Below are positions 22,398 through 33,674 of a stretch of 64,000 bases of DNA, piece after piece. The stretch is from assembly GCF_030272615.1 (NCBI RefSeq), contig NC_081406.1:473376900-473440899 (forward strand), given 5' to 3'. The position numbers and the translations under genes were made by a program. Positions within the stretch are counted from its first letter, which is position 1. Each line of letters begins with the position of its first letter. Source of the stretch: Cryptomeria japonica (taxonomy: Eukaryota; Streptophyta; Pinopsida; Cupressales; Cupressaceae). The notes under the pieces were generated by a model, which was given only the letters and a program-made list of their open reading frames with translations, did no database searches and had not been told where the DNA came from.

Positions 22398-24932
22398 ATG
22401 GTTGAAACCCGCCTTCAAAAATCTAGGAGAAAAGCTAAAGAAGCTCAAGAATCCGCAAACATGAGTTCTTATGAGTATGACAATGATTTATTTTTCAATC
22501 TCGAGCACACTACATTGCCTGACATGGATGTTTATAGAAACATTCCAAATGTGGAAAACATAGACACTACAAACAACAATGCTACACACAATGACAATGT
22601 GGACAACTTTTCAATACAATCAGCAGATATAGAAGAATCCATAATGAATCCTCATTTCAATAGATTGGTTGAAGAGATAATGAAGAGGGATAGACAATAC
22701 TTCTTACACATGATGGCACAAAGTGGAGCTAAAATACCTCATGATTTTGACATGTCTCAAATAATGGAACATAGACCTTTGCAACAACCTCACTCCAATA
22801 TGGATCAAAGGAGGCCTAATAGTGGAGGAAACAGAGGACCACATATGGTACCTAAATCACCATCAGCTTTGCTTCAAAAACCAGAAGTCCCACATACACA
22901 TGCTCAAACATATGATACTTACCTTCGAAGACCATTATGGAAGTCTTATGCAGATAGATATGCTCAAGCTATGGATCAACCAAAACAATTGGACATTCAA
23001 AGGCATGCTCAAAATTTGGACACAAGGAAACCCCGTGTCAAATTTGGGGGCAACACATTAGAACATGACATGCCTGTAGAATATGGTATACATGCGCAAA
23101 ATAGATATGGTGTTCCTCAACATGAATCTATACCAAGTGGTCCATATATGCAACATCATTATAGACCTCCTTTATATGAACATGTGTATGATCAATATCA
23201 TCCATATATGCAACATGCACCTCCTCCAATGGGTACCTCGAACATAGGATATGGTCCAAGAAGTCGATCTCCACCTAAGAGCAATTTGGAGCAACAAATC
23301 AGGGACTTACAAAAGAAAATGGAGGACATAAATACACCAAAGCCAACATACACAATGAGAGACATATGTCCTTATCCATTTGACAAGAGCATTCCAATGC
23401 CTCCTTTTCCTACACACTTTGTGACGCCTAAATTTGATAAGTATAGAGGAAAAGGGGATCCTAAGGCACACATAAGACAATTTTTCACAGCTTGCATTGA
23501 GGTAGCAGCAGAAGAGACATATTTGATGAGATTATTCCCACAAAGCTTAGGTGATCAAGCTATAGAATGGTTCTCCCAACTTCCACCTGGTATTAAGTCA
23601 TGGGGTGACTTAGCAGAAGCATTTATTCAACATTTCTCCTACAATATAGAGACAGACATATCAGTCACTACTTTGTGCAACACCAAGCAAAAAGAGGGAG
23701 AATCTTTTGCATCATTTTTACAAAGATGGAGAAATCTAGCTATCAGATGCTCTTGTGAAATTCCACAGAAACAAATGGTAGAGATGTTCACACAAAATGT
23801 TAACAAAGACATTGGCTATGATCTAAGGAAAGCTTGTTTGTCCACCTTCAAGGATGTTATTGAAAAGGGCTTAGCAACAGAAAAGGTTCTAATTGAACAG
23901 GGAGTCATCAAGATATTCAAGGAAAACAAAGATGACTTTAAAGGAAAAGACAAGCCAAGATTTTGGAATAAAAACAAGAACACAGTCAATGATGGTGTTG
24001 TTGATGCTAACACAGTGCGACCCAAATTCATCTTTTCGGGATCAAGTTCTACAAACAATCAAGTGAATACTCAAACAACTTCCAAATCACAAAGGAAGTA
24101 CACCCCATTGGGAGAACCACTTGAATCAGTCTTCAAAAAGCTTGTGGCAAACAAAGTGATCACAGTTCCAGATTTTCCTCCATATGAACCAAAGGTCAAA
24201 CCAAATTGGTGGAATGATGATGAGTATTGTGAGTTTCATAAGAGCAAGGGTCATAAGACAGGAAATTGCCATCGACTGAAGAACATTGTGCAAGATCTCA
24301 TTGATAGAGGTGATATTGAGATTGAGGGACACTCATCCAATCAAGAACATGAGATGTTTAAGGAACCATTCCCAAAGCACGACAAGGGAAAAGCCAAAGT
24401 CACAGATGATCAGGCCAACTATACTAGAGCACCTTACAACTATGATTCAACTATCAATCATATCTCGATGGACAATCATATCTCTACTATTACTATCAAG
24501 AACAAAAATCCTGAGAATCATTCTCAGCGACCTAAGATTGTCCTAAGAGGTGTTGGATCTTTGTCCGAATCTACCTCCGAATGTCATGTTACAACCCGTC
24601 GAGGAAAGATTATGTTGCCAGGTGCCTCCACTAAGAATACCAATCCTTCATCAACTAAGCCTGAGTATGACCTTGTAGAACAGTTAGGGAAGACACCCGT
24701 GCTCATTTCCATCCTTGAGCTCTTACGCATATCTCCCGCACATAAAGCTATTCTGGACAAAATCTTGAGAGACACCGCCGTTCCTACTGATCTGAACGTG
24801 GACCAGTTTCAAGCCATGGTGGGATACCTTTCCATTCCACATTCCCTTACATTCACAGACGCCGATGACGCCTTCGTAAGTCAGCCACATAATGCACCAT
24901 TACATATTGAAGCCTTCATACACAAACATTGA
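22398..24932 (+). CDS. gag: G3 gag polyprotein
   Basis: This is an intact 844-residue Gag that would form the virus-like particle. The ATG at 22398 is the first in a long open frame after the leader. The N-terminal 330 residues are His/Gln/Pro-rich and low in complexity. A retrotransposon Gag (capsid) domain lies around residues 330-460 (FDKYRGKGDPKAHIRQF, then IEWFSQLPPGIKSW). A zinc-binding stretch CEFHKSKGHKTGNC lies near residue 610. It ends at TGA 24930-24932. The frame continues directly into protease with no shift, so the stop either separates Gag from Pol or arose by mutation. Confidence 0.92.
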   Translation: MVETRLQKSRRKAKEAQESANMSSYEYDNDLFFNLEHTTLPDMDVYRNIPNVENIDTTNNNATHNDNVDNFSIQSADIEESIMNPHFNRLVEEIMKRDRQYFLHMMAQSGAKIPHDFDMSQIMEHRPLQQPHSNMDQRRPNSGGNRGPHMVPKSPSALLQKPEVPHTHAQTYDTYLRRPLWKSYADRYAQAMDQPKQLDIQRHAQNLDTRKPRVKFGGNTLEHDMPVEYGIHAQNRYGVPQHESIPSGPYMQHHYRPPLYEHVYDQYHPYMQHAPPPMGTSNIGYGPRSRSPPKSNLEQQIRDLQKKMEDINTPKPTYTMRDICPYPFDKSIPMPPFPTHFVTPKFDKYRGKGDPKAHIRQFFTACIEVAAEETYLMRLFPQSLGDQAIEWFSQLPPGIKSWGDLAEAFIQHFSYNIETDISVTTLCNTKQKEGESFASFLQRWRNLAIRCSCEIPQKQMVEMFTQNVNKDIGYDLRKACLSTFKDVIEKGLATEKVLIEQGVIKIFKENKDDFKGKDKPRFWNKNKNTVNDGVVDANTVRPKFIFSGSSSTNNQVNTQTTSKSQRKYTPLGEPLESVFKKLVANKVITVPDFPPYEPKVKPNWWNDDEYCEFHKSKGHKTGNCHRLKNIVQDLIDRGDIEIEGHSSNQEHEMFKEPFPKHDKGKAKVTDDQANYTRAPYNYDSTINHISMDNHISTITIKNKNPENHSQRPKIVLRGVGSLSESTSECHVTTRRGKIMLPGASTKNTNPSSTKPEYDLVEQLGKTPVLISILELLRISPAHKAILDKILRDTAVPTDLNVDQFQAMVGYLSIPHSLTFTDADDAFVSQPHNAPLHIEAFIHKH

Positions 24933-26501
24933 ATAAAGCGAGTCCTGATAGATGGAGGAGCTAGTCTAAACATTTGTACATTGAACACCATTAAACAATT
25001 GGGATATTCTGATAAAGCTGTGAATTCTACAAACAAAATCACCATCAAGGCATATGACAATGAAGAGCGTTCATCCAAGGGCACAGTCACCTTACCTCTC
25101 AGAGTTGGGCCAGTTACAAAGGATGTGGTTTGCCAAGTCCTAGACATCGATCTCACATACAACATACTCTTGGGATGCCCATGGATTCATGAAATGAGCG
25201 CAGTCCCATCTACATATCATCGATGTATCAAGTTTCCACACAATGGAGTTGAAGTGACCGTCAAAGTGGATCCAAATACATTCATATATTGCAACAATCT
25301 GCAACCTAGATCCGAAATAACAATTCCAGCTAATCGAGAAGCTATTCCTTCATCAGCATATGTGGATCCAGAATCATTGAAAGCTTCTACATCAAAACAA
25401 ACAGAGCTCAAAGAAAAATTCAAGGTTAAAGACATGGGATGTGGTGAATATATCTTCCATGTTGATCAACTCCCACTATCTCCTAAGGCATTCAGTCGAC
25501 AGGAACAACCTACAAACAATTTTCAATGCCAAGGAATTGGGTGTGAACCACCTAGTGTTGTGGCTACTAAGTCTGAATGCAAATCTCCTTTAGTGGTGCA
25601 AGCAACTCTTTATATCAATAGTCCTAAGAGTGGTTCCAACAAAGAATCTATTGAGCGTATCGCCAAACCTCTTGAGAACTCACATAGCCTTACTATTTCA
25701 TCCACTCATTCCATTTCCACTCCACTTCCAGACTTGGATCAACAAGAATTACAAAAGCCCTTACTCATTGGGGATCACAAATCAAGCTTTGAAAAGAAAA
25801 ATCTACAAGTCAAAAATAAAGAAAAGTCCTTTAGTCCAAATCAAAATCAAAAGCTATTGGACTCTGCAAAAATCAAAGTCAAGGATAAAAATCCTATGAA
25901 GCAAAAAGAACAAGAGTTGATCTCCCCTAATATCAAAATAACTGGGGGAAAAAGTTTGAAAATTTCAAGCCAAAAAGCATACTTGTTGATCCTAAGTCTC
26001 CATCATGCTATCCTACTCTCACTTCTTTTCACAATCATAAGCCTTCATCACTCATCCATTTGTTCCACCCATCCTTTCCCTTTTGGCGATACATCATGGA
26101 CCTTTAATGGAGCTTCCTCAAAGGACTTTGTTATCAGGGATGCCCAAACTTCTTCAACTGACACGCATACGAGCTTGTGTAGTCCACACACTAGTAATTC
26201 TATCTCAGTTCCCTTATCAAGGAAGACAGTCACTCAAGCTACACATCATTCAATTAAAGAACAATGCAGCTACAATCACAAGGTCAAGCCTCGCACATTT
26301 GAGGTAGGTGACTTGGTTCTCAGAGAAAACCCCAAGAATCAGCAAGACAGAGAGAAGAAGGGCAAGTTCGAACCAAATTGGCTTGGTGCTTACATCATTA
26401 CAGCAGCATATGGATCTGGGGCATATCAGCTCTCAACTACAGAGGGTGAACCTTTGGAGGATCCTATCAACAACATGCACCTTCGCCGGTTCTACACATA
26501 G
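24933..26501 (+). CDS. pol: G3 protease fused in frame to the integrase C-terminal domain
   Basis: The open frame follows the gag TGA. The aspartic protease motif VLIDGGASLNI lies at about 24942-24974, and the flap-side motif NILLGCPWIHEM lies near 25160. A Ser/Lys-rich spacer follows. The last 80 residues (from about 26270) match an integrase C-terminal tail: KPRTFEVGDLVLR, then PNWLGAY. Reverse transcriptase, RNase H and the integrase catalytic core are missing, but the frame is kept open. This is a deletion derivative that may still supply Gag and protease. The frame carries on for 1.5 kb without a stop. A 24981 ATG would remove the protease active site. Confidence 0.88.
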   Translation: MKRVLIDGGASLNICTLNTIKQLGYSDKAVNSTNKITIKAYDNEERSSKGTVTLPLRVGPVTKDVVCQVLDIDLTYNILLGCPWIHEMSAVPSTYHRCIKFPHNGVEVTVKVDPNTFIYCNNLQPRSEITIPANREAIPSSAYVDPESLKASTSKQTELKEKFKVKDMGCGEYIFHVDQLPLSPKAFSRQEQPTNNFQCQGIGCEPPSVVATKSECKSPLVVQATLYINSPKSGSNKESIERIAKPLENSHSLTISSTHSISTPLPDLDQQELQKPLLIGDHKSSFEKKNLQVKNKEKSFSPNQNQKLLDSAKIKVKDKNPMKQKEQELISPNIKITGGKSLKISSQKAYLLILSLHHAILLSLLFTIISLHHSSICSTHPFPFGDTSWTFNGASSKDFVIRDAQTSSTDTHTSLCSPHTSNSISVPLSRKTVTQATHHSIKEQCSYNHKVKPRTFEVGDLVLRENPKNQQDREKKGKFEPNWLGAYIITAAYGSGAYQLSTTEGEPLEDPINNMHLRRFYT

Positions 26502-28204
26502 CTCTTCGGAATATCCTAATTCAAAAATACAAAAAAATTATAAAACAAAAAAATCGTTACTTGGTGAAAACCTAGCAAACAGGCGCCTTGTGACACAAAA
26601 AACATTGAAAAATTGAAAAAAGTAAAGAGAAATAATTTCGTCCAATGGTGAAAACCACTTCGGTGGTGCCCTGGGCAAGTACCATGGTGAAAACTGGGTC
26701 ACCAGCACCATGCGTAGAGACATTGCTCCTCCCTCCTTCAGGATTCTCTTTCATCCTTTCACTTCGCACACACTCACAACCTATTCATCCATAATAAACT
26801 TACCTTGTCCCATCATGGCTTGTTATTGATCTACCTAAGATTGGTTAGCCATTCATAATAAACCTCCCTTTTCACATCCCTTTCCATCCATAACAAATCA
26901 GATCCTATCTGTGGCTAAGGCAAATCCTACGTCTAGTGATGGGTGTGGAACTGAGAACATCACATGTTTTGAGGAGTACAGTTTCTTCCAACTTTCTTCA
27001 GTCTATTCGCGCACAATCAGCAATAAAGCAAAATCTGCATCACAGATCTGCAATAAAATTTCATCTTCTCCGCAATAAAGTATCAGTTTCATGGATTCAG
27101 TCAGTTTCAGATGAGACACAGTGGCAACAATGGGCCTCAACAAAATCAAATCTTTCAATAGACTCAGACAACATATGGTTCAGTGCTATCTATCCTTTTT
27201 GTGAAAGTGAACATTGTGACCACAATCGAATAAGACTTAAACAAGTGACAAGAGACACTAAACTTGAGGACTACAGTGGATGTTGGTGTCGAGTCTTGGT
27301 TTTCTTTTGATTTTATCTTTTTGGTGACATGTCTTTTAGCTTTTCCAGGATGTCTTTGACTAGAGATTCTATCTCCAGGATGTCTTTGACTAGAAAGGCG
27401 AGGATGGGGTATCGTCACCTATTTGCATTTGCTATCTGTCGATTGTCTTTTAGTAATGCTATGACTTGTCCAAGGATATGAGGACACTGTGAGTCTAGTA
27501 TGAACTGGGGCATTCCTTGTTTGTGACTGTCTTATCTCCATGCAAATAGGTACAATGACTTTCTGGGCCGAACAAATGCCTCGATTGTCATAACCTATTC
27601 TGCCATAATAAAGCTCAATGATGATAACGCACAAGAAGCTCTTTCACGTTCATATCTTCTGTCTTCCATCCCCCTTTCTTGATTGACTTCCATTGTCCTT
27701 CCCGAGTCCACGTAGCCCGCTATCACATGACTGAGTATAATGACACACCAAAAACATTTGCATTTCATATAGTTACACCTACATCACCACATATAAGCAT
27801 TTCATACATACATATAGATATCACAATTGCATCACATCCTGCATACAACACATGTTAGCACATCTCACATTTTCATTATGTAAATAATCATTTGCATTAT
27901 CATATTCATTTGCATTACATACATTCACATTTGCATCATGCATCACATATACAACATAAAAGAACAAAAATATATTGCATTGCATCATATAAGCATCCAT
28001 ATCATATAACATGTATCACATAAGAACATTTCATCACATAAGGTACACATGCATATAGCTGCCGCAAAAATGGATCATCTCTCATATATAATCAAAAGTG
28101 TCATGATACAATGATGTCAAAAGAATCATATGGCTACAAAATCACCCGCAGGTGTCTACAATACAAAAATGGTACAATACTGATACATAGGGAGCCCTCT
28201 AAGG
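26502..28204. other. G3 3' non-coding region before the antisense gene
   Basis: I see no conserved protein here. The region is the spacer after pol, common in Tat-like elements. It includes short direct repeats such as CCAGGATGTCTTTGACTAGA (about 27347 and 27376) and a stretch rich in CAT/ACAT repeats (27780-28060). Confidence 0.6.
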
Positions 28205-29378
28205 CTATGATGAACTCCCTCCCTCGGAGCCGCTTGGCCTCGACGAAGTTTGAGCCCTAGAAGGACCCACCCCAAGATCAACTCTCCTGGCCCCTGTGTC
28301 CCCCGCAGCCACCCCTCGTGTCGTCCTATCCAGACAGAGGAACCCACTGATAACTCCTGTCAACACTATTGGTAGTGCTAATCCTGTCCATGTCATGGTA
28401 TCCCATGCCACGTGTCCCACCCTCATCTCCAGTCTTGGATCCTAGAACACTCATCTAAGGGCATCCCTGTCTCCGTCTCGATCATACGGAATCAACTCTC
28501 TATCAATCGGTATCCATAGAATCCTGTAGACATCCTCAAGGGTGACTGTCATCTCACCCATCGGCAAATGAAATGTGCATGTCTCTGAATGCCATCTCTC
28601 GGCCAGTGCAGTCAGCATACCCATGTTTGCCCGAAACTCAGGCACATATAGCACATGTCTGAGGCCCATCTCCTCAATAGCAGCTCGGTCCTCAAATGAC
28701 AACTCTGGTCGCAACCTTTGTGTGGACGGGAATCTCTCCCGTGACTCTAACATAGGCAGATACTCCTGCAGTCAAACAATCGAATCATGTCAGTTATCGT
28801 GGCATTCACTGTTTATCACAAAATGCTACTTGCTATCTAAATGCATATGGTTATCTATCCTAGTGACACTCACTGTTCATCACAAAGTGTTGCTATCTAT
28901 CCTAGTGGTACTCCCTGTTCATCACAAAGTACTATGTGTGTGACACTCCCTGTTCATCACAAAGTGTTACTCACATTTGCACTCCCTGTTCATCACAAAG
29001 TGCTGCTCATATTTTAGTACTCCCTGTTCATCACAAAGTACTTTATCTTGGTACTCACTGTTCATCACAAAGTGCCTTGATCTATCCTAGTCTTCCTAGA
29101 GGGCCTGCTTGAGTGTATCCTCTCAGTAGCTTATCCAATCGACAACATATGTTCATCACAGAACTGCCGATTTGACCTAGAGGATGCAAATTCATACTTT
29201 TCAAATGCAAACGTGCTTACATGACATAAACATGCATTTACTACATTACCTAGTATGCATTAATGACAACAACTAAATGCGTCAAAGTACGAGGAGGTTT
29301 GGTGGTACTTACCGGCTCTCCTGCCTCTGCTGGCCTCTAAAATCGGCGAACACGGTCGAATCTGTGAGTGAAAGCCAT
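28205..29378 (-). pseudogene. antisense plant mobile domain (PMD-like) gene with one intron, in G3
   Basis: On the strand opposite to G3 gag-pol, exon 1 runs from ATG 29378 to 29313 (22 codons). A donor CCG^GTAAGT and an acceptor TGACTGCAG^GAG bound an intron at 28766-29312. Exon 2 starts at 28765 in phase. Exon 2 has the features of the plant mobile domain: ALAERWHSETCTFHLP, then GEMTVTLEDVYRILWIP. It continues in frame to TAG 28205-28207, broken by TGA 28453-28451 and TAG 28446-28444; exon 1 has one TAG. PMD proteins of the MAIN/MAIL type act in silencing, and PMDs are known in some transposons. Here the three stops suggest a recently disabled copy. Confidence 0.75.
28808..29160. repeat. 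short tandem repeats with core CTGTTCATCACAAAGTG
   Basis: Seven to eight copies of the core occur at intervals of 33-60 bp (about 28808, 28870, 28913, 28948, 28983, 29023, 29056, 29148), with variable spacers. All lie within the inferred intron of the antisense mobile-domain gene. Confidence 0.85.
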
Positions 29379-29704
29379 CGCTGCTGACTGCTCCTGCTCT
29401 ATTTTCGCTCTGCAATATGCTCTTGTGAATGTGTAGATGACAATGAGGATGTATTTTCCCCCGTGGTCTATCTTATAGACTACCCCTAACCTTCGTTTCC
29501 CGAGTCAGTCTTCTTTATCCCGTGACTTTGTCACTTTATCCGGTCAGTCCATTCTAGCCTCTCTTTCTTATCGAGAGATTGTCTGCAATCTTTTCAGACA
29601 TTTTCATCCAATCTCTCGAGGGGGCATATCATTCCCATTCTGGGGCAACTCTGTATCAGTTCATCTTATCTTCTTTGAAACAACGCGACAAGCCGCATTG
29701 TCTC

Positions 29705-29718
29705 AAAGAGGGGCAAAA
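29705..29718 (+). promoter_or_regulatory. G3 polypurine tract
   Basis: AAAGAGGGGCAAAA lies directly before the 3' LTR start. Confidence 0.8.
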
Positions 29719-30521
29719 TGTAGACACCTAAAATTGTCATGTCTAATTAAATAAATATTTTATTTATTTAATTATCTAAGCCTAATTCTTCTATTAATTA
29801 AATAAATCTTTATTTATTTAATTAATTCATTTATCCTCTTCTAGCCTTATTTCTCATTTAAATAAATACATTTATTTATTTAAATTATCCTTTTTCTAAA
29901 TTAAATAAATATTTTATTTATTTAATTATCCCACTTCTTCTATTAATTAAATAAATCTTTATTTATTTAATTAATTCTTTAACTTTTTCTACACATGACA
30001 CATGTCATTCATCTCTTAATTCATACACTACCTACCTCTTTCATTATTTTGGTATTTCTTTTACCTACCCTCTAATCTTAGCCGACCTCTCTTTTTACAC
30101 CTCTCAATCTTATCCCTCCATTTCATATTGTGTCTTCTATTTAAGAAGATGCCTCCTTCATTATCAAACCCTAATCATTCTATGCATTCTAATCACTCAG
30201 CCTAATCGACAATTTGGAGGACTCGACTACACTACGATCCTACTTGCAACCACATTCCGTTCTTTGTTGAGCTCTTGTGCACATGAAAATCTGAGAGCAA
30301 AAATATATCAAGCAAGATCAATGGAGATAGGAAGAATGGAGATCCAAACCCTATTGGACATGTGATGGTATAATCTTTGTGATTTCATTTGATTTGCATT
30401 GTCTTAGGTAATCTTCATATGTTATGGTGGATCTTTGTTGATTGTTAGGCTAGGATTTTGTGGTTGAATTCATTTAGCCTTTCAATATTGTTATTATTGT
30501 TATCCATTTTCACCATACACA
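29719..30521 (+). mobile_element. G3 3' LTR
   Basis: The LTR is 803 bp, TGTAGACACC to CCATACACA, nearly identical to the 5' LTR. It is followed by the TSD copy CTATG (30522-30526). Confidence 0.95.
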
Positions 30522-32164
30522 CTATGCAGCAAGGGTCACATAAACAAACCCTTGAGATCACTCTCATAATGAGAGCCTCTCACTCTAAGGCTGTCAAACT
30601 CCTTCCACCCCCAAGACCATCCTACCCTCCCAAGGGTAAGAAAGCCTTGGATACTCCCAAAACACAAGAAAAGGATAAATAGAAATAAGAGGAAGATCAC
30701 ATAATTTTTTCACAAAGGAAAGACAAGGAAAAACAACATTTACATTCAAGCATTTCTACAAATAGATTTCAAACATGCAAGTAAGAGAAAGCACCAACCT
30801 TGAATCTGCCAAGGGTATTCTAGGGATAGCTTGGAGAAGAGTAGCCCAATTCCACAAATCTTTTCTGCAACACTTAGCCAAAATTCCTATTCTAAAACTG
30901 GTTTTATTCCAAAATTGCTAAAATCTCAAAAAATGGAGAGTGGGTGATTAACTCACTAAGTCTCAATCTCTAGCCTAAGGAGGCTTCTCTCACTCCTTCC
31001 AACCTCTTGGATAGAGTGAGAGACTCCCATTGGTTGGTCTTCCCTAGGTCTTACACACTCCCTAACCAATGCACCTCAAGAAGAGGAATGAAATGGGGAA
31101 GAGGAATGACACATACCAAGAAGGTTATCTAACCAAGGATGACACTCCTATAGATGAAATTCGTCCATCTTGGGAAAACCTCTTTTTTGGGTGGTTAAAC
31201 AAGCCCTAGGAGAAAGACACATGGCCAAATTTGGCCTTCACCCATAGGTATCCCATGAGGCCCAATAAAAATGCCCCAAAACTGACTCTAGGAGTTGGTT
31301 TAGCCCTTTGAAAGTCCACCTAAAGTTAACCTACGGGTCAACTCTGAGTTGACCCTCCTTATGGCTCACTATCTTAGATTTCTTGGAACCTTCAAGGATA
31401 ATTTGGAAATATATCAATTAAACAAAAACTAAATCTCTCAAAAAGGTGACATGACAATTGCCAACACAACATACAACATATGTGTCAAGTGACACTAAAA
31501 AATAATTCCACATCACAAATGCACAGATGACAATTGTCCCTTGAATGATTTAAACAATTTAATAAATACAATTTACACACATGCAACTTTTACATTTACG
31601 AATAAAATACAATACATACGGGGTGTTGTCTCTCCAAATAGACAACCCCTAGTTTTACAAACGTACATAGGCCTAGGCTTGATTCTCCATAATGTTTCCA
31701 TGGTCACATGGATATTTTTTCTATGCATCTCAATTACACATTAGCAATTCCCAAATAGCCTCATATAATATTAAACACATAAATAAGAATACACATCAAT
31801 CACTCTGCATACAATTGACATCATACAATTTAATTTTCCATATATCAAAGCAAATCCACATAAGCAATTATCATAATCCTCATAATTTTAATCCATTCAT
31901 AAGATATGCATCATATTTCTAGCATCCTAATAAAGTCCTGCAAATCAAATAATGACATACAACATCTTAATGTTATCCTATTCTAGAATCATATAAAATT
32001 CTATATCCATAATTCATAGAAATGAAGCATCTATATATCAATGTTATCCAATTCCTAGGATCATATAAAATTCTACATCCATAATACATGAAAATAGAGC
32101 ATCCATAATAATTCCAACATGAAAATCACTAAAATGCTAGGATGGGTCAGGGTAGGGCCTCACA
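30522..32164 (-). mobile_element. G2 3' LTR, part next to pol
   Basis: On the minus strand the LTR begins TGTGAGGCCC at 32164, directly after the purine tract AGAGGGGGAGGG (32165-32176) and just past the pol stop. It is interrupted at 30522 by G3. No gene is visible. The remainder is taken to be 16.2-19.03 kb. A second, 5' LTR of G2 was not found. Confidence 0.7.
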
Positions 32165-32174
32165 CCCTCCCCCT

Positions 32175-33674
32175 CTAGGCATGAACTTCCTCCTGGAGTT
32201 CATAAAAAAGATGAGGGTATTGTGATCTCATACATGCTGCATCCTCCCATGAAGTTGTAACCTCATCATAGCAATCCCACTGGACCCTAACCTGGTCCAT
32301 CTCTCGACCTCGAAGGGCCAACGTTTGGCGAGCCAACATGAGAATGGGCTCCAAAGCTAGCTGCCCGTCCGACTTCACCTGCAAGGCATCCCAATCTAAA
32401 ATATGAGACTCATCATAGATATATTTCCTCAAAACTGAAACATGAAACACATCGTGGATGCGTGAGAAGCTAGGTGGTAAAGCTAGGCGATAAGCAACTG
32501 GTCCTATCCTCTTAAGGATCTCAAATGGTCTGACAAAGCAAGGTGTGAGCTTAGAACCCTTTCCATAATGAATTGGACTCTTATGCGGCTGCATTCTCAA
32601 AAAAACTCTGTCCCCAACCATGTAACTCTAGTCTATCCTCTTTGCATCTGCATACTTCTTCTGCCTATCATGTGCCTCTCTAAGGCACTATCTAATCAAA
32701 ATTACCCATTTCTCTATATCACGAACCATCTCAGGACCTATGGCCACTCTATCCTCAATACGGTCCCAACTCAAAGGTGCCCTGCAAGGTCTACCATACA
32801 AAGATTGATATAGTGGTATCCCCAAAGAAGTGTGATGCCCATTGTTATAGGAAAACTCTACTAAATGAAGGTACTCCTCCCATCTGGTCTGATGATCCAT
32901 GACCTACATGCAGAGCATATCCTCTAGCACCTGGTTAACCCACTCTATTTGTCCATCCATTTTCGGATGATAGGCTGTACTGAAGTTGAGCTTGGTGCCC
33001 ATTGCTACTTATAATGCCTTCCAAAAGGAAGAAGTGAAGAGGGAATCCTTGTCAGAAATAATCTTGTGTGGAATGCCATGAAGCCTGACAATGTCTCGCA
33101 AGAACACTTGTGCCATTGTTGGTGCTGTGAAGGTAGTCCGGACTGGTGAGAAGTGGGCCACTTTGGTCAACTTGTCAACTATCACCAAGATAGCATCATG
33201 GTGATGGGATGACATGGGAAGACCAATGATGAAATCCATGGATATAGTATCCCACTTCCACTCTGGTATAGCATGAGACTAGAGCAACCCACCTGGATGG
33301 CGGTGCTTTGCCTTGACTCTCTGACACTCAAGGCATCGGGCTACTAACTCAGCAATAAGCTGCCGCATACCTGGCCAATGATATAAGTGCCTCAAGTCTG
33401 CATGCATCTTCTTAACCCCGAGATGCACTGCATAAGGAGCTATGTGAGCCTCCATGACAATGAACTCTCGTAATCCCCCAGGAGAAGGTACATAGATGCA
33501 CCCTCTATGGCGTAATAGTCCACCAGACTCTAAATAGTAATCCACATACTTCCCCTCTAGGGTCTCTTGAGATCGAATCATCTGACAAACCTCTAGATAC
33601 CATCCATCCTCTGGCAATCGCTGCAATATACGGTCTCTCAAATCTATGCTCATAGATATGGAATATGCCTCATG
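32175..33674 (-). pseudogene. pol: G2 integrase with chromodomain-like C-terminus
   Basis: This is the C-terminal third of the G2 polyprotein. The zinc-binding H-H-C-C region (HLGVKKMHADLRHLY, then CLECQR) lies at about 33310-33450. The catalytic Asp residues are in SMDFIIGLP (about 33239) and ISDKDS (about 33060), and the Glu is near 32940. A GPY/F-like module (KLTPCFVRPF) lies at about 32540. A chromodomain-like tail (VRVQWDCYDEVTTSWE) lies at about 32235-32300. Integrase inserts the cDNA, and the tail may steer it to heterochromatin. In-frame stops are at 33279, 33009, 32904, 32688 and 32628. There is no frameshift. Confidence 0.88.

Larger units (their letters stand above)
19030..30521 (+). 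mobile_element. G3: young Tat/Ogre-like Ty3/gypsy element, defective
   Basis: The element has a 5' LTR (19030-19831), a primer-binding site, a long 5' leader with triplicated repeats, gag (22398-24932), protease fused to the integrase C-terminus (24933-26501), an antisense plant-mobile-domain gene (28205-29378), a polypurine tract and a 3' LTR (29719-30521). The TSD is CTATG at 19025-19029 and 30522-30526. Reverse transcriptase, RNase H and most of integrase are absent, so it depends on other copies for movement. I see about eight differences between the LTRs over 802 bp, so it is the youngest insertion here. Confidence 0.92.

Noticed and set aside
28800-29160. CRISPR-like array
   Set aside because: Repeats are short and imperfect with irregular spacing, and the genome is a plant; it is a minisatellite.
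31541-31922. two plus-strand ORFs
   Set aside because: They lie in the G2 LTR, in AT-rich sequence, with no recognisable domain.
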